From Rhodobiaceae bacterium (GTDB lineage: Bacteria; Pseudomonadota; Alphaproteobacteria; Rhizobiales; Aestuariivirgaceae), in the NCBI GenBank assembly GCA_009885825.1, contig VFJY01000069.1, positions 1 through 39,817 on the forward strand: a stretch of DNA of 39,817 nt. Direction: 5' to 3'. The notes under the pieces were generated by a model. The model was not told where the DNA came from and ran no database searches. It was given only the letters and a program-made list of their open reading frames with translations. Positions within the stretch are counted from its first letter, which is position 1, and the number at the start of each line of letters is the position of its first letter. The position numbers were made by a program, and so were the translations under genes. Positions 6,826-20,180 of the stretch are shown one piece after another.

Positions 6826-9315
6826 TTGAAAGATATGGAATGGGGAGTTAAGACCGATGCCAACGCGGCAAAATCCAGTTCTCCGGCGAGCGCAAATGAC
6901 GTGGCGGCTGTTCAGGCCGAAATCCTGGGCAAACTCACATATGCAATTGGCAAGGATCCGATCGTCGCCAAGCGGCACGATTGGCTCGCCGCAACAATTC
7001 TCGCCCTGCGCGACCGGATTATTGATCGCTGGATGGAATCCACCCGCGCCAGTTACAAAGCTGAGGCCAAGCGCGTTTATTATCTTTCACTTGAATTCCT
7101 GATCGGCCGTCTGTTGCGCGACGCGCTCAGCAATCTCGGCCTGGGCGAGAGCTTTAGAGAGGCATTGGCGGGTCTTGGAGTGGACTTTGACTTGACCGAA
7201 GCGCTGGAGCCAGATGCCGCCCTGGGAAACGGCGGGCTTGGGCGCTTGGCGGCGTGTTTCATGGAAAGCATGGCAAGCCTGGGCATACCCGCTTACGGCT
7301 ATGGCATTCGCTACAATCATGGGCTGTTCCGCCAACTCATCAATGATGGCTGGCAGGTTGAGCTTCCGGAAAACTGGTTGGAGGATGGAAACCCCTGGGA
7401 GTTTCCGCGCCGCGAAGCGGCCTACAAAATTGAATTCGGTGGGTCTATCGGGTCGGACGGTGCGGCAGAAGGAAAGCACGTGGCGCGCTGGCAGCCTGGC
7501 GAAACCTTGCTGGCAACCGCCTTTGATACACCCATTGTTGGCTGGCGTGGCAAGAGGGTGAATACGCTTCGGTTGTGGTCGGCGCGGGCAGTGGATCCCA
7601 TTCATCTCGACGCTTTCAACTCGGGTGACTTTACAGGCGCCCTGTCCGGCCACAACCGCGCTGAAATTATCACGCGCGTTCTCTATCCGTCAGATTCAAC
7701 AGCCGCTGGTCAAGAACTTCGCCTGCGGCAGGAATATTTTTTCACGTCCGCCTCCTTGCAGGACATAATTCGACGTCACTTGCAACAATATCCGGATTTG
7801 ACAAATCTTGCCGACAAGGCGGCGATTCAAATCAATGACTCACACCCGGCGATTGCCATCGCCGAACTCATGCGGCTGCTTGTTGATGTTCACCATCTGC
7901 CTTGGAATAAAGCCTGGGATGTCACGCAAGCGGTTGTCTCCTATACGAACCATACGCTATTGTCGGAAGCGCTTGAAAGCTGGCCCCTTGAGCTGTTTGA
8001 ACGTCTCCTGCCGCGGCACCTGCAGATCATTTGTGTCATCAACGACCAGTTGATTGTCAGGGCGCGAAATCTTTTGGATGCAACACCGGAATTCATCGCC
8101 TCTATTTCGCTGGTTGATGAGCACAATGGGCGGCGCGTGCGCATGGCCCAATTGGCCTTTGCCGGCTCCCACAGCGTAAACGGTGTCTCGGCGCTCCATA
8201 CAGGCTTGATGACGAAGAGCGTGTTCCGGGACTTGAACACGCTCTTTCCGGGGCGCATCAACAACAAAACCAACGGTATCACGCCTCGACGATGGTTGCT
8301 GGGCGTTAACCCGGAACTTTCGGCGCTGCTGACAGAAGCTGCGGGTGTAGGGTCGTTGGATAATGCGGAACATCTCGTGCGGGCGGCTTCAAAATCCGGA
8401 GACAGGTATTTCGTTGAGCGTTTCGCCGCCATAAAGCTTCGCAACAAGGAAGCCTTGGCAAACCTCATCACCGCAAGGCTCGATCTGAAAGTTGATCCAT
8501 CCGCATTGTTTGATGTGCAGATCAAGCGCATTCACGAATACAAACGGCAATTGCTCAATGTTCTGGAAGCAATTGATTTCTATCTGGCTGTGAAAGCCGA
8601 GCCAAACCGTAACTGGACGCCAAGGGTCAAAATATTTGCCGGAAAGGCTGCTGCCAGCTACCGGCAAGCCAAACTCATCATCAAGCTCATCAATGACGTG
8701 GCGGCAGTGGTCAACAATGATGCTGATCTCAGGGGCAGGCTGAAGATTGCTTTCATCCCAAACTACAATGTGAGTTTGGCCGAAATGATAGTTCCGGCTA
8801 CGGATCTGTCCGAGCAAATTTCAACGGCGGGCATGGAGGCCTCGGGCACTGGCAATATGAAGTTTGCGCTGAATGGTGCCCTGACGATTGGCACGCTGGA
8901 TGGCGCCAACGTTGAAATTCGCGAACATGTCGGCGCCGATAATTTCTTCCTGTTTGGACTCACGGCGGAGGAGGTGGATGCCCGTCGGCGCAAGGGCGTG
9001 GATGGCTCTGCGGTCGTGGCCGCCTCACCCAGATTGGGCGCGGTTCTGCGCAGCCTGGAACAAGGGCTGTTTTCCAAGGGCGATACCAGGCTTTACCAGC
9101 CCATCCTTGACTCAATCCACAATGGAGACTGGTTTATGGTGGGTTCCGACTTTGATAATTATGTGGAAACGCAGGGCAAAGTTTCCAATCTTTGGCAGGA
9201 CACGGGAAACTGGACAGGAAAGGCAATCCAGAATACGGTTCACATGGGCTGGTTTTCTTCGGATCGCACAATCCGTGAATATGCCCGTGATATCTGGAAC
9301 GTGCCGGTGGAGTAA
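6826..9315 (+). CDS. glgP: Glycogen phosphorylase
   Basis: GlgP removes glucose units from glycogen chain ends as glucose-1-phosphate using pyridoxal phosphate. The protein of about 829 residues has the full GT35 family length. The PLP-binding lysine is Lys679 (counted from TTG 6826) in GTGNMKFALNGA. Other family blocks are ALGNGGLGRLAACF, YGIRYNHGLF and NNKTNGITPRRW. It is the first gene of a six-gene operon, and glgB follows after 12 bp. The N-terminal extension before KLTYAIGKDP is short and poorly conserved, so the exact start is uncertain by a few codons. Confidence 0.96.
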   Translation: MKDMEWGVKTDANAAKSSSPASANDVAAVQAEILGKLTYAIGKDPIVAKRHDWLAATILALRDRIIDRWMESTRASYKAEAKRVYYLSLEFLIGRLLRDALSNLGLGESFREALAGLGVDFDLTEALEPDAALGNGGLGRLAACFMESMASLGIPAYGYGIRYNHGLFRQLINDGWQVELPENWLEDGNPWEFPRREAAYKIEFGGSIGSDGAAEGKHVARWQPGETLLATAFDTPIVGWRGKRVNTLRLWSARAVDPIHLDAFNSGDFTGALSGHNRAEIITRVLYPSDSTAAGQELRLRQEYFFTSASLQDIIRRHLQQYPDLTNLADKAAIQINDSHPAIAIAELMRLLVDVHHLPWNKAWDVTQAVVSYTNHTLLSEALESWPLELFERLLPRHLQIICVINDQLIVRARNLLDATPEFIASISLVDEHNGRRVRMAQLAFAGSHSVNGVSALHTGLMTKSVFRDLNTLFPGRINNKTNGITPRRWLLGVNPELSALLTEAAGVGSLDNAEHLVRAASKSGDRYFVERFAAIKLRNKEALANLITARLDLKVDPSALFDVQIKRIHEYKRQLLNVLEAIDFYLAVKAEPNRNWTPRVKIFAGKAAASYRQAKLIIKLINDVAAVVNNDADLRGRLKIAFIPNYNVSLAEMIVPATDLSEQISTAGMEASGTGNMKFALNGALTIGTLDGANVEIREHVGADNFFLFGLTAEEVDARRRKGVDGSAVVAASPRLGAVLRSLEQGLFSKGDTRLYQPILDSIHNGDWFMVGSDFDNYVETQGKVSNLWQDTGNWTGKAIQNTVHMGWFSSDRTIREYARDIWNVPVE

Positions 9316-9327
9316 CGGGTAGCAACA

Positions 9328-11520
9328 ATGGCCGAGCCTAAGTGGAAAACCAGCGGCCAGGACATTCAAGCCATTATTGACGGAAGGCATTCAGATCCCT
9401 TCAAGGTGCTTGGCGTTCATCCCAGCGGCAAGAGTTGGGTAGCGCGGGTATTTGTTCCGGGCGCCGAAACCGTCACCGCCCAAACTTTGGGCGGAAAGAG
9501 CCTCGGCGCATTGGAAAAGCGCCACGCCGGTGGTTTTTTTGAAGGCAGGATAAAGGCCACTAAACATCAAAAACTGCTCTTCTCCTGCGCCAATGCGGGA
9601 GGCAGCTGGACGATTTCCGATGCCTATTCCCTAGGCCCGGTTCTGGGGCCCCAGGACGATTATTTCTTCGCGGAAGGCAGCCATCTCCGGCTTTACGACA
9701 AGCTGGGCGCGCATCCGATGGTTCACGAAGGTGTGAAAGGTGTTCATTTTGCCGTCTGGGCGCCCAATGCTGAACGCGTTTCGGTCGTTGGAGATTTCAA
9801 TGACTGGGATGGCCGCCGCCACGTTATGCGCAAGCGGCTTGACGTCGGTGTGTGGGAAATCTTTGTGCCAGGCGCCGCCATCGGGCAAGCCTACAAGTAT
9901 GAGTTGCTTGGATCTGGCGGAAAACTTTTGCCGTTAAGAGCTGATCCATTTGGTTTTGCCTCGGAGCTTCGCCCCAAGACCGCGTCGCGTGTCGCCGTGA
10001 CGGACCATTTCAAATGGACCGATGACACCTATTTGGCGGCGCGCAGTGCGCGTGATCAGCGGCGATCGCCGATCACCACCTATGAAGTCCATCTTGGGTC
10101 GTGGAAGCGCAAGGATGGGAATTCGTTTTTGAGTTACTGGGAATTGGCCGAAGACCTGATCGGCTATGCGAAACACATGGGCTTCACTCATATTGAATTG
10201 ATGCCGATCACAGAGCATCCCTTCGATCCCTCCTGGGGTTATCAGCCAACCGGGCTCTATGCGCCCACAGCGCGTTTTGGCGACCCCGAAGGTTTTGCGG
10301 CATTTGTTGACGCGGCCCACAAGGCCGGAATCGGCATCATTCTCGACTGGGTGCCGGCGCATTTTCCAACCGATGAGCATGGCCTTGCCCGCTTTGACGG
10401 CACGGCACTTTATGAGCACGAGGATCCCCGCCAAGGCTATCACCCGGATTGGAACACGGCGATCTTCAATTTCGGCCGCAGCGAAGTCAGCGGCTATCTT
10501 ATAAACAACACTTTGTTCTGGCTCGGCCGCTACCATCTCGATGGACTTCGTGTGGATGCCGTGGCGTCCATGCTCTATCTCGATTACTCGCGCAAAGAGG
10601 GCGAGTGGATCGCCAACAAGCATGGCGGGCGCGAGAATCTGGAGGCCATCGCTTTCTTGCAACGCATGAACCATGAAGCCTACGGCAACAATCCCGGCAT
10701 CATCACCATCGCCGAGGAGTCCACCGCATTTCCTGGCGTTTCGCAGCCCACGCATGCAGGCGGACTTGGCTTTGGCTTCAAGTGGAACATGGGCTTCATG
10801 CATGACACGCTGGAGTATCTGAAGCGCGAGCCCGTCCACCGCAAGCATCACCACAATGAGCTGACCTTCGGCTTGCTCTATGCGTTTTCGGAGAATTTCG
10901 TGCTTCCCCTGTCGCATGACGAGGTGGTGCATGGCAAAGGTTCGCTGCTGGCCAAGATGGCGGGCGACGACTGGCAGAAGTTTGCCAATCTTCGGGCCTA
11001 TTACGGTTTCATGTGGGGCTATCCCGGCAAAAAATTGCTGTTCATGGGCCAGGAAATGGCGCCGCGTGGCGAATGGAACTTCGCCCAAAGCCTCGACTGG
11101 CATTTGCTCGACCACGCGCCGCATCAGGGCATGCAGACCCTCGTGCGCGATCTTAATATGGCCTACCGCGATTATCCCGCCCTGCATGCCCGCGACTGCG
11201 AGCAGGAAGGTTTTGAATGGTTGGTGGCCGATGACGCGGAAAATTCCATTTTTGCCTGGGCGCGCCATTCAGGCGAAGGGCAGTGCGTGGTTGTGGTGAG
11301 CAATTTCACGCCGACGCCGCGCGACAACTATGCTTTACCCTTGCCACGGGCTGGCTATTGGCGCGAGATTGTCAATAGCGATGCGGAAATCTATGGCGGC
11401 AGTGGTCGGGGTAACTTTGGCGGAATTACAGCGGGGACCGAAAGCTCACACGACAAGCCCGCGAGTGCCCGGATCACCGTGCCGCCGCTCGCGACGATCT
11501 ATTTTCTCTATGTAGGATAG
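9328..11520 (+). CDS. glgB: 1,4-alpha-glucan branching enzyme
   Basis: GlgB cuts alpha-1,4 chains and reattaches them as alpha-1,6 branches. The 730 residues give the long bacterial form: an N-terminal extra domain, a CBM48 domain (about 125-215, including [20 protein letters not shown]), a GH13 barrel and a C-terminal beta domain. The catalytic nucleophile is in [10 protein letters not shown] (about residue 407), the acid in TIAEEST (about 461) and the transition-state Asp in [13 protein letters not shown]. It lies between glgP and glgC in the operon, consistent with making and trimming the same polymer. A long antisense frame inside this gene is a codon-bias shadow. Confidence 0.97.
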   Translation: MAEPKWKTSGQDIQAIIDGRHSDPFKVLGVHPSGKSWVARVFVPGAETVTAQTLGGKSLGALEKRHAGGFFEGRIKATKHQKLLFSCANAGGSWTISDAYSLGPVLGPQDDYFFAEGSHLRLYDKLGAHPMVHEGVKGVHFAVWAPNAERVSVVGDFNDWDGRRHVMRKRLDVGVWEIFVPGAAIGQAYKYELLGSGGKLLPLRADPFGFASELRPKTASRVAVTDHFKWTDDTYLAARSARDQRRSPITTYEVHLGSWKRKDGNSFLSYWELAEDLIGYAKHMGFTHIELMPITEHPFDPSWGYQPTGLYAPTARFGDPEGFAAFVDAAHKAGIGIILDWVPAHFPTDEHGLARFDGTALYEHEDPRQGYHPDWNTAIFNFGRSEVSGYLINNTLFWLGRYHLDGLRVDAVASMLYLDYSRKEGEWIANKHGGRENLEAIAFLQRMNHEAYGNNPGIITIAEESTAFPGVSQPTHAGGLGFGFKWNMGFMHDTLEYLKREPVHRKHHHNELTFGLLYAFSENFVLPLSHDEVVHGKGSLLAKMAGDDWQKFANLRAYYGFMWGYPGKKLLFMGQEMAPRGEWNFAQSLDWHLLDHAPHQGMQTLVRDLNMAYRDYPALHARDCEQEGFEWLVADDAENSIFAWARHSGEGQCVVVVSNFTPTPRDNYALPLPRAGYWREIVNSDAEIYGGSGRGNFGGITAGTESSHDKPASARITVPPLATIYFLYVG

Positions 11521-11540
11521 GAAAAAAATGGAGTCAAACG

Positions 11541-12802
11541 ATGAGTGAAGTCCGTAGATCGTCTCCACTGGCGCGTGATGCCATGGCCTATGTGCTGGCG
11601 GGCGGGCGCGGCAGCCGCCTGCTGGAACTCACCGATAAGCGCGCCAAGCCGGCGGTGCATTTCGGCGGCAAATCGCGCATCATCGATTTCGCCCTGTCCA
11701 ACGCGCTCAACTCGGGCATCCGCCGCATCGGCGTTGCCACCCAGTACAAGGCCCACAGCCTCATACGCCACATGCAGCGCGGCTGGAACTTCTTCCGCCC
11801 TGAGCGCAATGAAAGCTTCGACATTCTTCCGGCCTCGCAACGTGTCTCCGAAGACCAGTGGTATGCGGGAACGGCGGACGCCATCTACCAGAATCTCGAT
11901 ATTGTCGAGAGTTATGGCGTGAAATACATGGTCGTGCTGGCAGGCGATCATATCTACAAGATGGATTACGAGTTGATGCTGCAGCAGCATGTCGATTCCG
12001 GCGCTGATGTCACGATTGGCTGCCTCGAGGTGCCGCGCATGGAAGCGACAGGCTTTGGCGTTATGGCGGCTGATAAAACCGACCGCATCATCAGCTTTCT
12101 GGAAAAGCCCAAAGACCCACCTGGCATGCCCGACAAGCCCGACATGGCTCTGGCGTCCATGGGCATCTATGTATTTGAGATGAAAATGCTTGCCGAGCAG
12201 CTCCGCAGGGATGCGGCCCACAAGGGATCGAGCCGCGATTTTGGCAAGGACATCATTCCCCATATGGTGACCAAAGGCAAGGCCGTGGCGCACCGTTTTA
12301 CCAATTCATGTGTGCGTTCGGCCCAGGAATCGGAAGCCTATTGGCGTGATGTTGGAACGGTAGATGCCTATTGGGAGGCCAATATCGATCTGACCGATGT
12401 GCTTCCTGCTCTCGATCTCTATGATCAGGACTGGCCGATCTGGACTTACAGCGAGGTGACACCGCCCGCAAAATTCGTCCATGATGAAGAGGGCCGTCGT
12501 GGCCAAGCCGCCGCCTCGCTTGTCTCCGGTGGTTGCATTGTCTCGGGAGCGAGCTTGCGCCGCTCGTTGCTGTTCACCGGGGTGCGGGTCAATTCCTATT
12601 CGTCCGTCGATGAAGCGGTGGTTCTTCCACATGTCGTGATTGGCCGCAATGCTAATCTCCGGAAAGTTGTAATTGACCGCGGTGTGAAAATCCCTGAGGG
12701 CCTTGTTGTCGGCGAAGATCCCGTTTTGGATGCGAAGCGTTTCAGGCGCACCGAAAGTGGTATTTGCCTCATTACCAAAATCATGATCGACAAGCTTGGC
12801 GC

Positions 12803-12806
<4 letters not shown>
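11541..12806 (+). CDS. glgC: Glucose-1-phosphate adenylyltransferase (ADP-glucose pyrophosphorylase)
   Basis: GlgC makes ADP-glucose from ATP and glucose-1-phosphate, the committed and allosterically controlled step of glycogen synthesis. The 421-residue protein starts with the nucleotidyltransferase signature [20 protein letters not shown] and has a C-terminal left-handed beta-helix. GGAG (11530-11533) is 7 nt before the ATG. Family blocks [19 protein letters not shown] and SMGIYVF are present. Its stop overlaps the glgA start as ATGA, so translation is coupled. Alphaproteobacterial forms are usually activated by fructose-6-phosphate and pyruvate; that is family knowledge, not something visible here. 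Confidence 0.97.
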
Positions 12807-15852
<3,046 letters not shown>

Positions 15853-15860
15853 GTTTAATA

Positions 15861-17771
15861 GTGTCAGGGAAGCGTGGCCGTCCTTCGCCACTAGGCGTTA
15901 CGCTGGAGGCCGACGGCGCAAATATTGCCGTGTTCTCCAAGCATGCCACGTCCGTATATATATGTCTCTTTGACGCTGCTGGAGAAACGGAAATAAATCG
16001 TTTCGCCTTGCCGCAACGCAGCGGTGATATCCATTTTGGATTTATTGAAGGATTGTCCCATGGCGCGCGCTATGGTTTGCGTGTTGCGGGCCTATGGGAG
16101 CCACAGAGCGGCCATCGGTTCGATTCGGCGAAGCTGCTTGTTGATCCCTATGCGACGGCGCTTGATCGGCCTTTCAGATACGATCCCACGCTCGCGCAAT
16201 TTGGCGAAGACACCGCTCAAGTTGTTCCAAAATGTATTGCCCAACGCGAATTGCCCGACGCGAAACGTCTGCCCTGTGGGAAACCGGATTTCATTTATGA
16301 AATCCCTGTCAAGGCTTTCACGATACTGCATCCGGACGTAGGACAGGAAAAACGCGGAACGATTGGCGCATTGGCTGAACCGGCAATTATTGCCCATCTC
16401 CAGAGATTAGGGGTCGGTACGATTGAACTGATGCCAATTGCGGCCTGGATCGACGAACGGCATCTGCCTCCTCTCGCCCTCAGAAATGCCTGGGGCTACA
16501 ATCCTGTCACATTTTTTGCGGTTGATCCGAAACTGGCTCCGGGCGGGCTGGAGGAAGTCCGAAGGACCGTCGTCGCACTCCATGAAGCCGGCATCCGCGT
16601 TGTCTTGGATGTTGTATTCAACCACACGGGTGAAAGCGACACATTGGGCCCGACGTTGAGTTTACGCGGGTTGGACAATGCATCATACTATGCCCACAGT
16701 AGTGGAATGCTTGTCAACGATACGGGATGCGGCAATACGCTGGCGCTCGCTGAGCCAGTGATGGCGCAAATGGTGTTGGATGCGCTGCGCCATTGGGTTT
16801 TGAAAGCCGGTATTGACGGTTTCCGATTTGACCTTGCAACAGTGATGGGACGCGACGGCCATGGATTTTCGCCTCATGCGCCATTGCTCACGGCGATCGA
16901 ACAGGACCCCCTGCTTTCCAGTTGCGTCATGATCGCTGAACCTTGGGACGTCGGCCCGGGCGGCTATCAGCTTGGACGCTTTCCTGCCCGCTGGCATGAA
17001 TGGAATGACCGTTACCGCGATGACGTTCGCAAGTTCTGGCGGGGTGATGCCCACGCCGCCAACGGCATGGCCACCCGTCTTGCTGGTTCATCCGATATTT
17101 TCGCGCCAGGCCGCAAGCCTTCCTGCAGCATCAACTTCATATCCGCCCATGATGGCTTTACATTGCGCGACATTGTCACTTACAGCGACAAGGACAATTT
17201 CAACAACGGGGAAGACAATCGTGATGGCAAGTCTGGCGAGGTAACGTGGCCCGGCGGCGACATTCGCGCCTTGTTGGCAACTCTTTTTCTGTCGCGCGGG
17301 ACACCCATGCTGACAGCCGGAGACGAGTTCGGCCGCACGCAAAAGGGCAACAACAACGCCTATGCGCAAGACAATGAGGTGACATGGCTTGACTGGAACG
17401 GACGCGATGATAGCCTTGTCTCGGAAGTGTCGACACTTTTGAGTTTGCGCAGGACATTCGCCGCGCTGACGGATGACGCCTTTCTGCAAGACAACACTGA
17501 AGTCATGTGGTTTGGCGGCGATGGCGAACCAGTGAATTGGAGCAATCCAGGCGAACGCTTTGTCGGCCTGGTTCTTGCCCGCGCCGAAGGCCGGATTGCC
17601 GTTGTCTTGAATGGATCGCGGGAAATCCACAAAATTCAGGTGCGAACAAGAGACGGATACAAGTGGAACCGCGCCTATTGCTCGTCCCAGGCAACAGACT
17701 GCCCAAGCCGGTCGGTTTCCCTGTTTCAAGAGATTCCCAAAACGTCAGAGTTGGCGCATTCACACTTGTAA
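15861..17771 (+). CDS. glgX: Glycogen debranching enzyme
   Basis: GlgX hydrolyses alpha-1,6 branches left after phosphorylase action. The 636-residue protein has an N-terminal CBM48-like domain and a GH13 barrel with nucleophile Asp324 (DGFRFDLAT), acid Glu360 (AEPWDVGPGGY) and Asp431 (SAHDGFTLRD). The NNGEDNRDG block and the TPMLTAGDEFGRTQ segment are characteristic of GlgX. The start is GTG 15861, 8 bp after the pgm stop with no clear ribosome binding site, so it is probably coupled. The last 50 residues or so are weakly conserved and the protein is slightly shorter than E. coli GlgX. Its codon choice looks less GC-rich than the upstream glg genes, which may mean it was added to the operon later. 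Confidence 0.94.
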   Translation: MSGKRGRPSPLGVTLEADGANIAVFSKHATSVYICLFDAAGETEINRFALPQRSGDIHFGFIEGLSHGARYGLRVAGLWEPQSGHRFDSAKLLVDPYATALDRPFRYDPTLAQFGEDTAQVVPKCIAQRELPDAKRLPCGKPDFIYEIPVKAFTILHPDVGQEKRGTIGALAEPAIIAHLQRLGVGTIELMPIAAWIDERHLPPLALRNAWGYNPVTFFAVDPKLAPGGLEEVRRTVVALHEAGIRVVLDVVFNHTGESDTLGPTLSLRGLDNASYYAHSSGMLVNDTGCGNTLALAEPVMAQMVLDALRHWVLKAGIDGFRFDLATVMGRDGHGFSPHAPLLTAIEQDPLLSSCVMIAEPWDVGPGGYQLGRFPARWHEWNDRYRDDVRKFWRGDAHAANGMATRLAGSSDIFAPGRKPSCSINFISAHDGFTLRDIVTYSDKDNFNNGEDNRDGKSGEVTWPGGDIRALLATLFLSRGTPMLTAGDEFGRTQKGNNNAYAQDNEVTWLDWNGRDDSLVSEVSTLLSLRRTFAALTDDAFLQDNTEVMWFGGDGEPVNWSNPGERFVGLVLARAEGRIAVVLNGSREIHKIQVRTRDGYKWNRAYCSSQATDCPSRSVSLFQEIPKTSELAHSHL

Positions 17772-17793
17772 CGGGCAGCATTTGCATTGGTCT

Positions 17794-18981
17794 TTAGAGG
17801 ACGGCTGCTAAGCGCTCGGCGACAAGTTCAACTTCGGTTTCATGGAGACACATGGGATTGATGATGATCCGATTTGCGTTCCTTTCGGCTGGATCGACGT
17901 GGATGGAAGGATTGTCGCGCCGCAGCTTGTCAATCACTGCCGCTGCGGAATGCTCGCCCTGCAATGTCAATTCAAGTTGTGGTACGCATTCGACCAATCC
18001 CTCATTTCGGATGCGCACAGCGGTGGCAGCCGAGCTGCTAAGCCGACTTGCAATCAGGTGAATCGATTTCAGCCATCTGGCGTGTCGCGCGGCATCGCCT
18101 TCCGCAATAAACAACCGGAGCGCTGTCAACAACCCGGCGATTTCTTCCTTGCCGACTTTACAGGTCCGGCCAATCCCGTGCTGGGGTGCGCCCTTGAGCC
18201 GCGACTTGTCAATCAGCGCGGCAGGTGGTTCCCACATGTCCCAATGGATGTCATGGTCGAGATGGTGAAGCGCTGCCGCCATGATCAAGTCGCGCCTGCC
18301 GCAGAGAATGCCGCTGGCTTGAGGTCCGCCCAGGGCCTTGCCACCGGAATAGGCGACGAGGTCGGCGCCTTCAGTGATAAAGCGTTTGAGATTGGATTGC
18401 GGTGGCAACTGCGCCGCCGCATCGACAATAACGGGAACCCCGCGCGCGAGGCCAATCCGTGTGAGGTCCTTGAGAGGCGGTTGCGCCTGGGTGTCGGCCA
18501 CATAGAAAATCGCGGCGGTGCGCTCCGTTATGGCGTCGTCGATCTCCCAAGCCTCTGCGTCGCGAACGCCCGCCCCGGCATAGCGGTCAGGCAGACCCAC
18601 CTCGATGATTTTCACCCCGGCTGCACGCACCGCGTGATCGTAGAAATTGCGCTGGCTGCGCACCATGACAACCTCATTCTTCATGCCCGTTGTGTCTGGC
18701 AGGCGCGCCATGGCGCCGGGGTCGAGGCCGGTCACACAGGCCGCGGTTGCCAGCAGTAAACAGGCTGCCGCGCCAGACGCCACATAGCCAGCCTCAGCGC
18801 CCGTGGCCGCGGCAATCACCCTCGACGCAGCGGCTTGCAATTCGGCCATGTCAACACAACACTGGGACGCCTCCACCATGGCCTGTGACACTTCTGGGCG
18901 CATAATACCGCCGGAAAGGCGTGTCGCTGGGCCTTTTGCATTGATGATAGGACTTACACCAAACTGGTCAAAAACACTCAT
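17794..18981 (-). CDS. SelA-like PLP-dependent enzyme
   Basis: A 395-residue fold-type I PLP enzyme of the SelA-like group, which includes selenocysteine synthase and D-glucosaminate-6-phosphate ammonia-lyase (DgaE type). Lys215 in YSGGKALGGPQAS is the expected Schiff-base lysine, and Asp187 in VIVDAAA would contact the PLP nitrogen. No tRNA-binding N-terminal domain is present, and no selB or tRNA-Sec is nearby, so selenium metabolism is unlikely. ATG 18981 has GGAG 9 nt upstream and gives the family N-terminus MSVFDQFGV; an ATG at 19017 is possible but weaker. It is the last gene of the ABC-transporter operon. A beta-elimination or ammonia-lyase reaction on an imported amino sugar acid or hydroxy-amino acid is an inference. 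Confidence 0.82.
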   Translation of the reverse strand: MSVFDQFGVSPIINAKGPATRLSGGIMRPEVSQAMVEASQCCVDMAELQAAASRVIAAATGAEAGYVASGAAACLLLATAACVTGLDPGAMARLPDTTGMKNEVVMVRSQRNFYDHAVRAAGVKIIEVGLPDRYAGAGVRDAEAWEIDDAITERTAAIFYVADTQAQPPLKDLTRIGLARGVPVIVDAAAQLPPQSNLKRFITEGADLVAYSGGKALGGPQASGILCGRRDLIMAAALHHLDHDIHWDMWEPPAALIDKSRLKGAPQHGIGRTCKVGKEEIAGLLTALRLFIAEGDAARHARWLKSIHLIASRLSSSAATAVRIRNEGLVECVPQLELTLQGEHSAAAVIDKLRRDNPSIHVDPAERNANRIIINPMCLHETEVELVAERLAAVL

Positions 18982-18990
18982 ATGTTGCAG

Positions 18991-18994
18991 CTCC
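18991..18994 (-). promoter_or_regulatory. Ribosome binding site deciding the SelA-like start
   Basis: Read on the minus strand this is GGAG, 9 nt before the ATG at 18981. The alternative ATG at 19017 has only a weak upstream purine run, and the residues it would add have no family counterpart. Confidence 0.55.
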
Positions 18995-19082
18995 GTTGGA
19001 TTGGTGGCCTGTTTCATTGCATCAGCTTCACTGCGGCGGATCGATCGAATGGCAATCGGCGGGTCGCAAGCTTGCAGCTTTC

Positions 19083-20180
19083 CTAAGCCACCAGCCCGCG
19101 GGCATCAACCCTGACGGCGCCCAGCACCTCATCGCCCCGCACAAAGACAACCCTGTCAAACAGATTGATGACGGGACAGACATGGTTGGGAGTGATCTTC
19201 ACAAGTTCGCCAATGGCGGGCTTTCTCGCCAGGTGCGAGGTGTCGAGATAGCCGTGCTCCTCGTTGGCGGCATAGACCTGGGCATCTCCCAGATCGTGGG
19301 CTGTGCCATAGCCCTGCAGGCCCAGCAGATCGCTGGTGAGGGATTTTGTTCCCGCATCAATCAAGGCGCGTTCGGAAGTTGGGCGGCTGACCACGGTTGC
19401 AAGCACCTGCACGGCGCAGTCGCTGTATGCGCAGGTTCCCCGTTCAGCCAGTGAGCGGTCAAAATAGATGTAGGTTCCCGCACGGTACTCGGTCAGTTGC
19501 GAGAGGCCTTCATCTTTCCACATGTCGGGCGAGCCGCCCGAGGTGATTATGCCCGTTGCAAGCCCCGCGGCCAGACAGAGCTCCCTGGCTTCCATGAAAA
19601 AGCTTTCCGCCTGCAGGCGTTGGCCAGCGCCTGCGTAAGTCATGAGGCCGCCATATGCCAGCCCAGGCGTTTTATCGATGATCTGCGCCAGATCGACTGC
19701 GGCTTGGGGAGACTGAACGCCGTTGCGATGGGCTCCGGTATCACATTCAACCAAGACAACGATCTTCCGGCCCGCGTTTTTGCCGGCTTCGGCCAGTCCT
19801 GCAACGACATCGGCGCTATCTGCAACGACTGAAATCTGCGTCCGCCTGGCCAGCGCCGCCAGGCGTTCCAGTTTCCTCCTGCCGACAATGTTAAAGGTAA
19901 GCAGCATATCGGTGATGCCGGCGTCGGCCATGACCTCGGCTTCGCCAAGCTTCTGAACCGTTATGCCCTTTGCCCCCAGGGCCAGTTGATATCTGGCGAG
20001 ACCCACAAGCTTGTGGGTTTTGATGTGGGGCCGGTTGGCAATTCCAAGCTGGTCACAGCGCGCCTGCCAGCGCTTTAAATTGCGGTCAACGACATCAATG
20101 TCGATCAAAGGGACCGGCGTCTCAATATCTTCAATGCGTTTGCCGACGGGCTCAAAATTCAGAAAATTGGTTATATTCAT
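19083..20180 (-). CDS. D-threonine aldolase/D-serine dehydratase-type PLP enzyme
   Basis: A 365-residue fold-type III (alanine-racemase-like) PLP enzyme. The PLP-lysine motif RPHIKTHK (Lys54 by family pattern) lies in the N-terminal barrel. A C-terminal metal site with His333 and Cys335 in NHVCPVINL is diagnostic of the D-threonine aldolase, 3-hydroxy-D-aspartate aldolase and D-serine dehydratase group. Such enzymes cleave or dehydrate beta-hydroxy-D-amino acids. The start overlaps the stop of the SDR gene by ATGA, so both are made together. With the SelA-like protein, this gives two unrelated PLP enzymes in one transport operon. Which reaction is catalysed cannot be decided from sequence. 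Confidence 0.84.
   Translation of the reverse strand: MNITNFLNFEPVGKRIEDIETPVPLIDIDVVDRNLKRWQARCDQLGIANRPHIKTHKLVGLARYQLALGAKGITVQKLGEAEVMADAGITDMLLTFNIVGRRKLERLAALARRTQISVVADSADVVAGLAEAGKNAGRKIVVLVECDTGAHRNGVQSPQAAVDLAQIIDKTPGLAYGGLMTYAGAGQRLQAESFFMEARELCLAAGLATGIITSGGSPDMWKDEGLSQLTEYRAGTYIYFDRSLAERGTCAYSDCAVQVLATVVSRPTSERALIDAGTKSLTSDLLGLQGYGTAHDLGDAQVYAANEEHGYLDTSHLARKPAIGELVKITPNHVCPVINLFDRVVFVRGDEVLGAVRVDARGLVA

Noticed and set aside
9934-11268. 444-codon antisense frame within glgB
   Set aside because: glgB is unmistakable in the plus frame; the antisense frame is a third-position GC shadow without domain motifs.
17772-17793. Bidirectional terminator between glgX and the SelA-like gene
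   Set aside because: The 22-bp gap holds no inverted repeat that I can see.
17794-18981. True selenocysteine synthase (selA)
   Set aside because: It lacks the SelA N-terminal domain, has no selB or tRNA-Sec nearby and sits in a sugar-transport operon.
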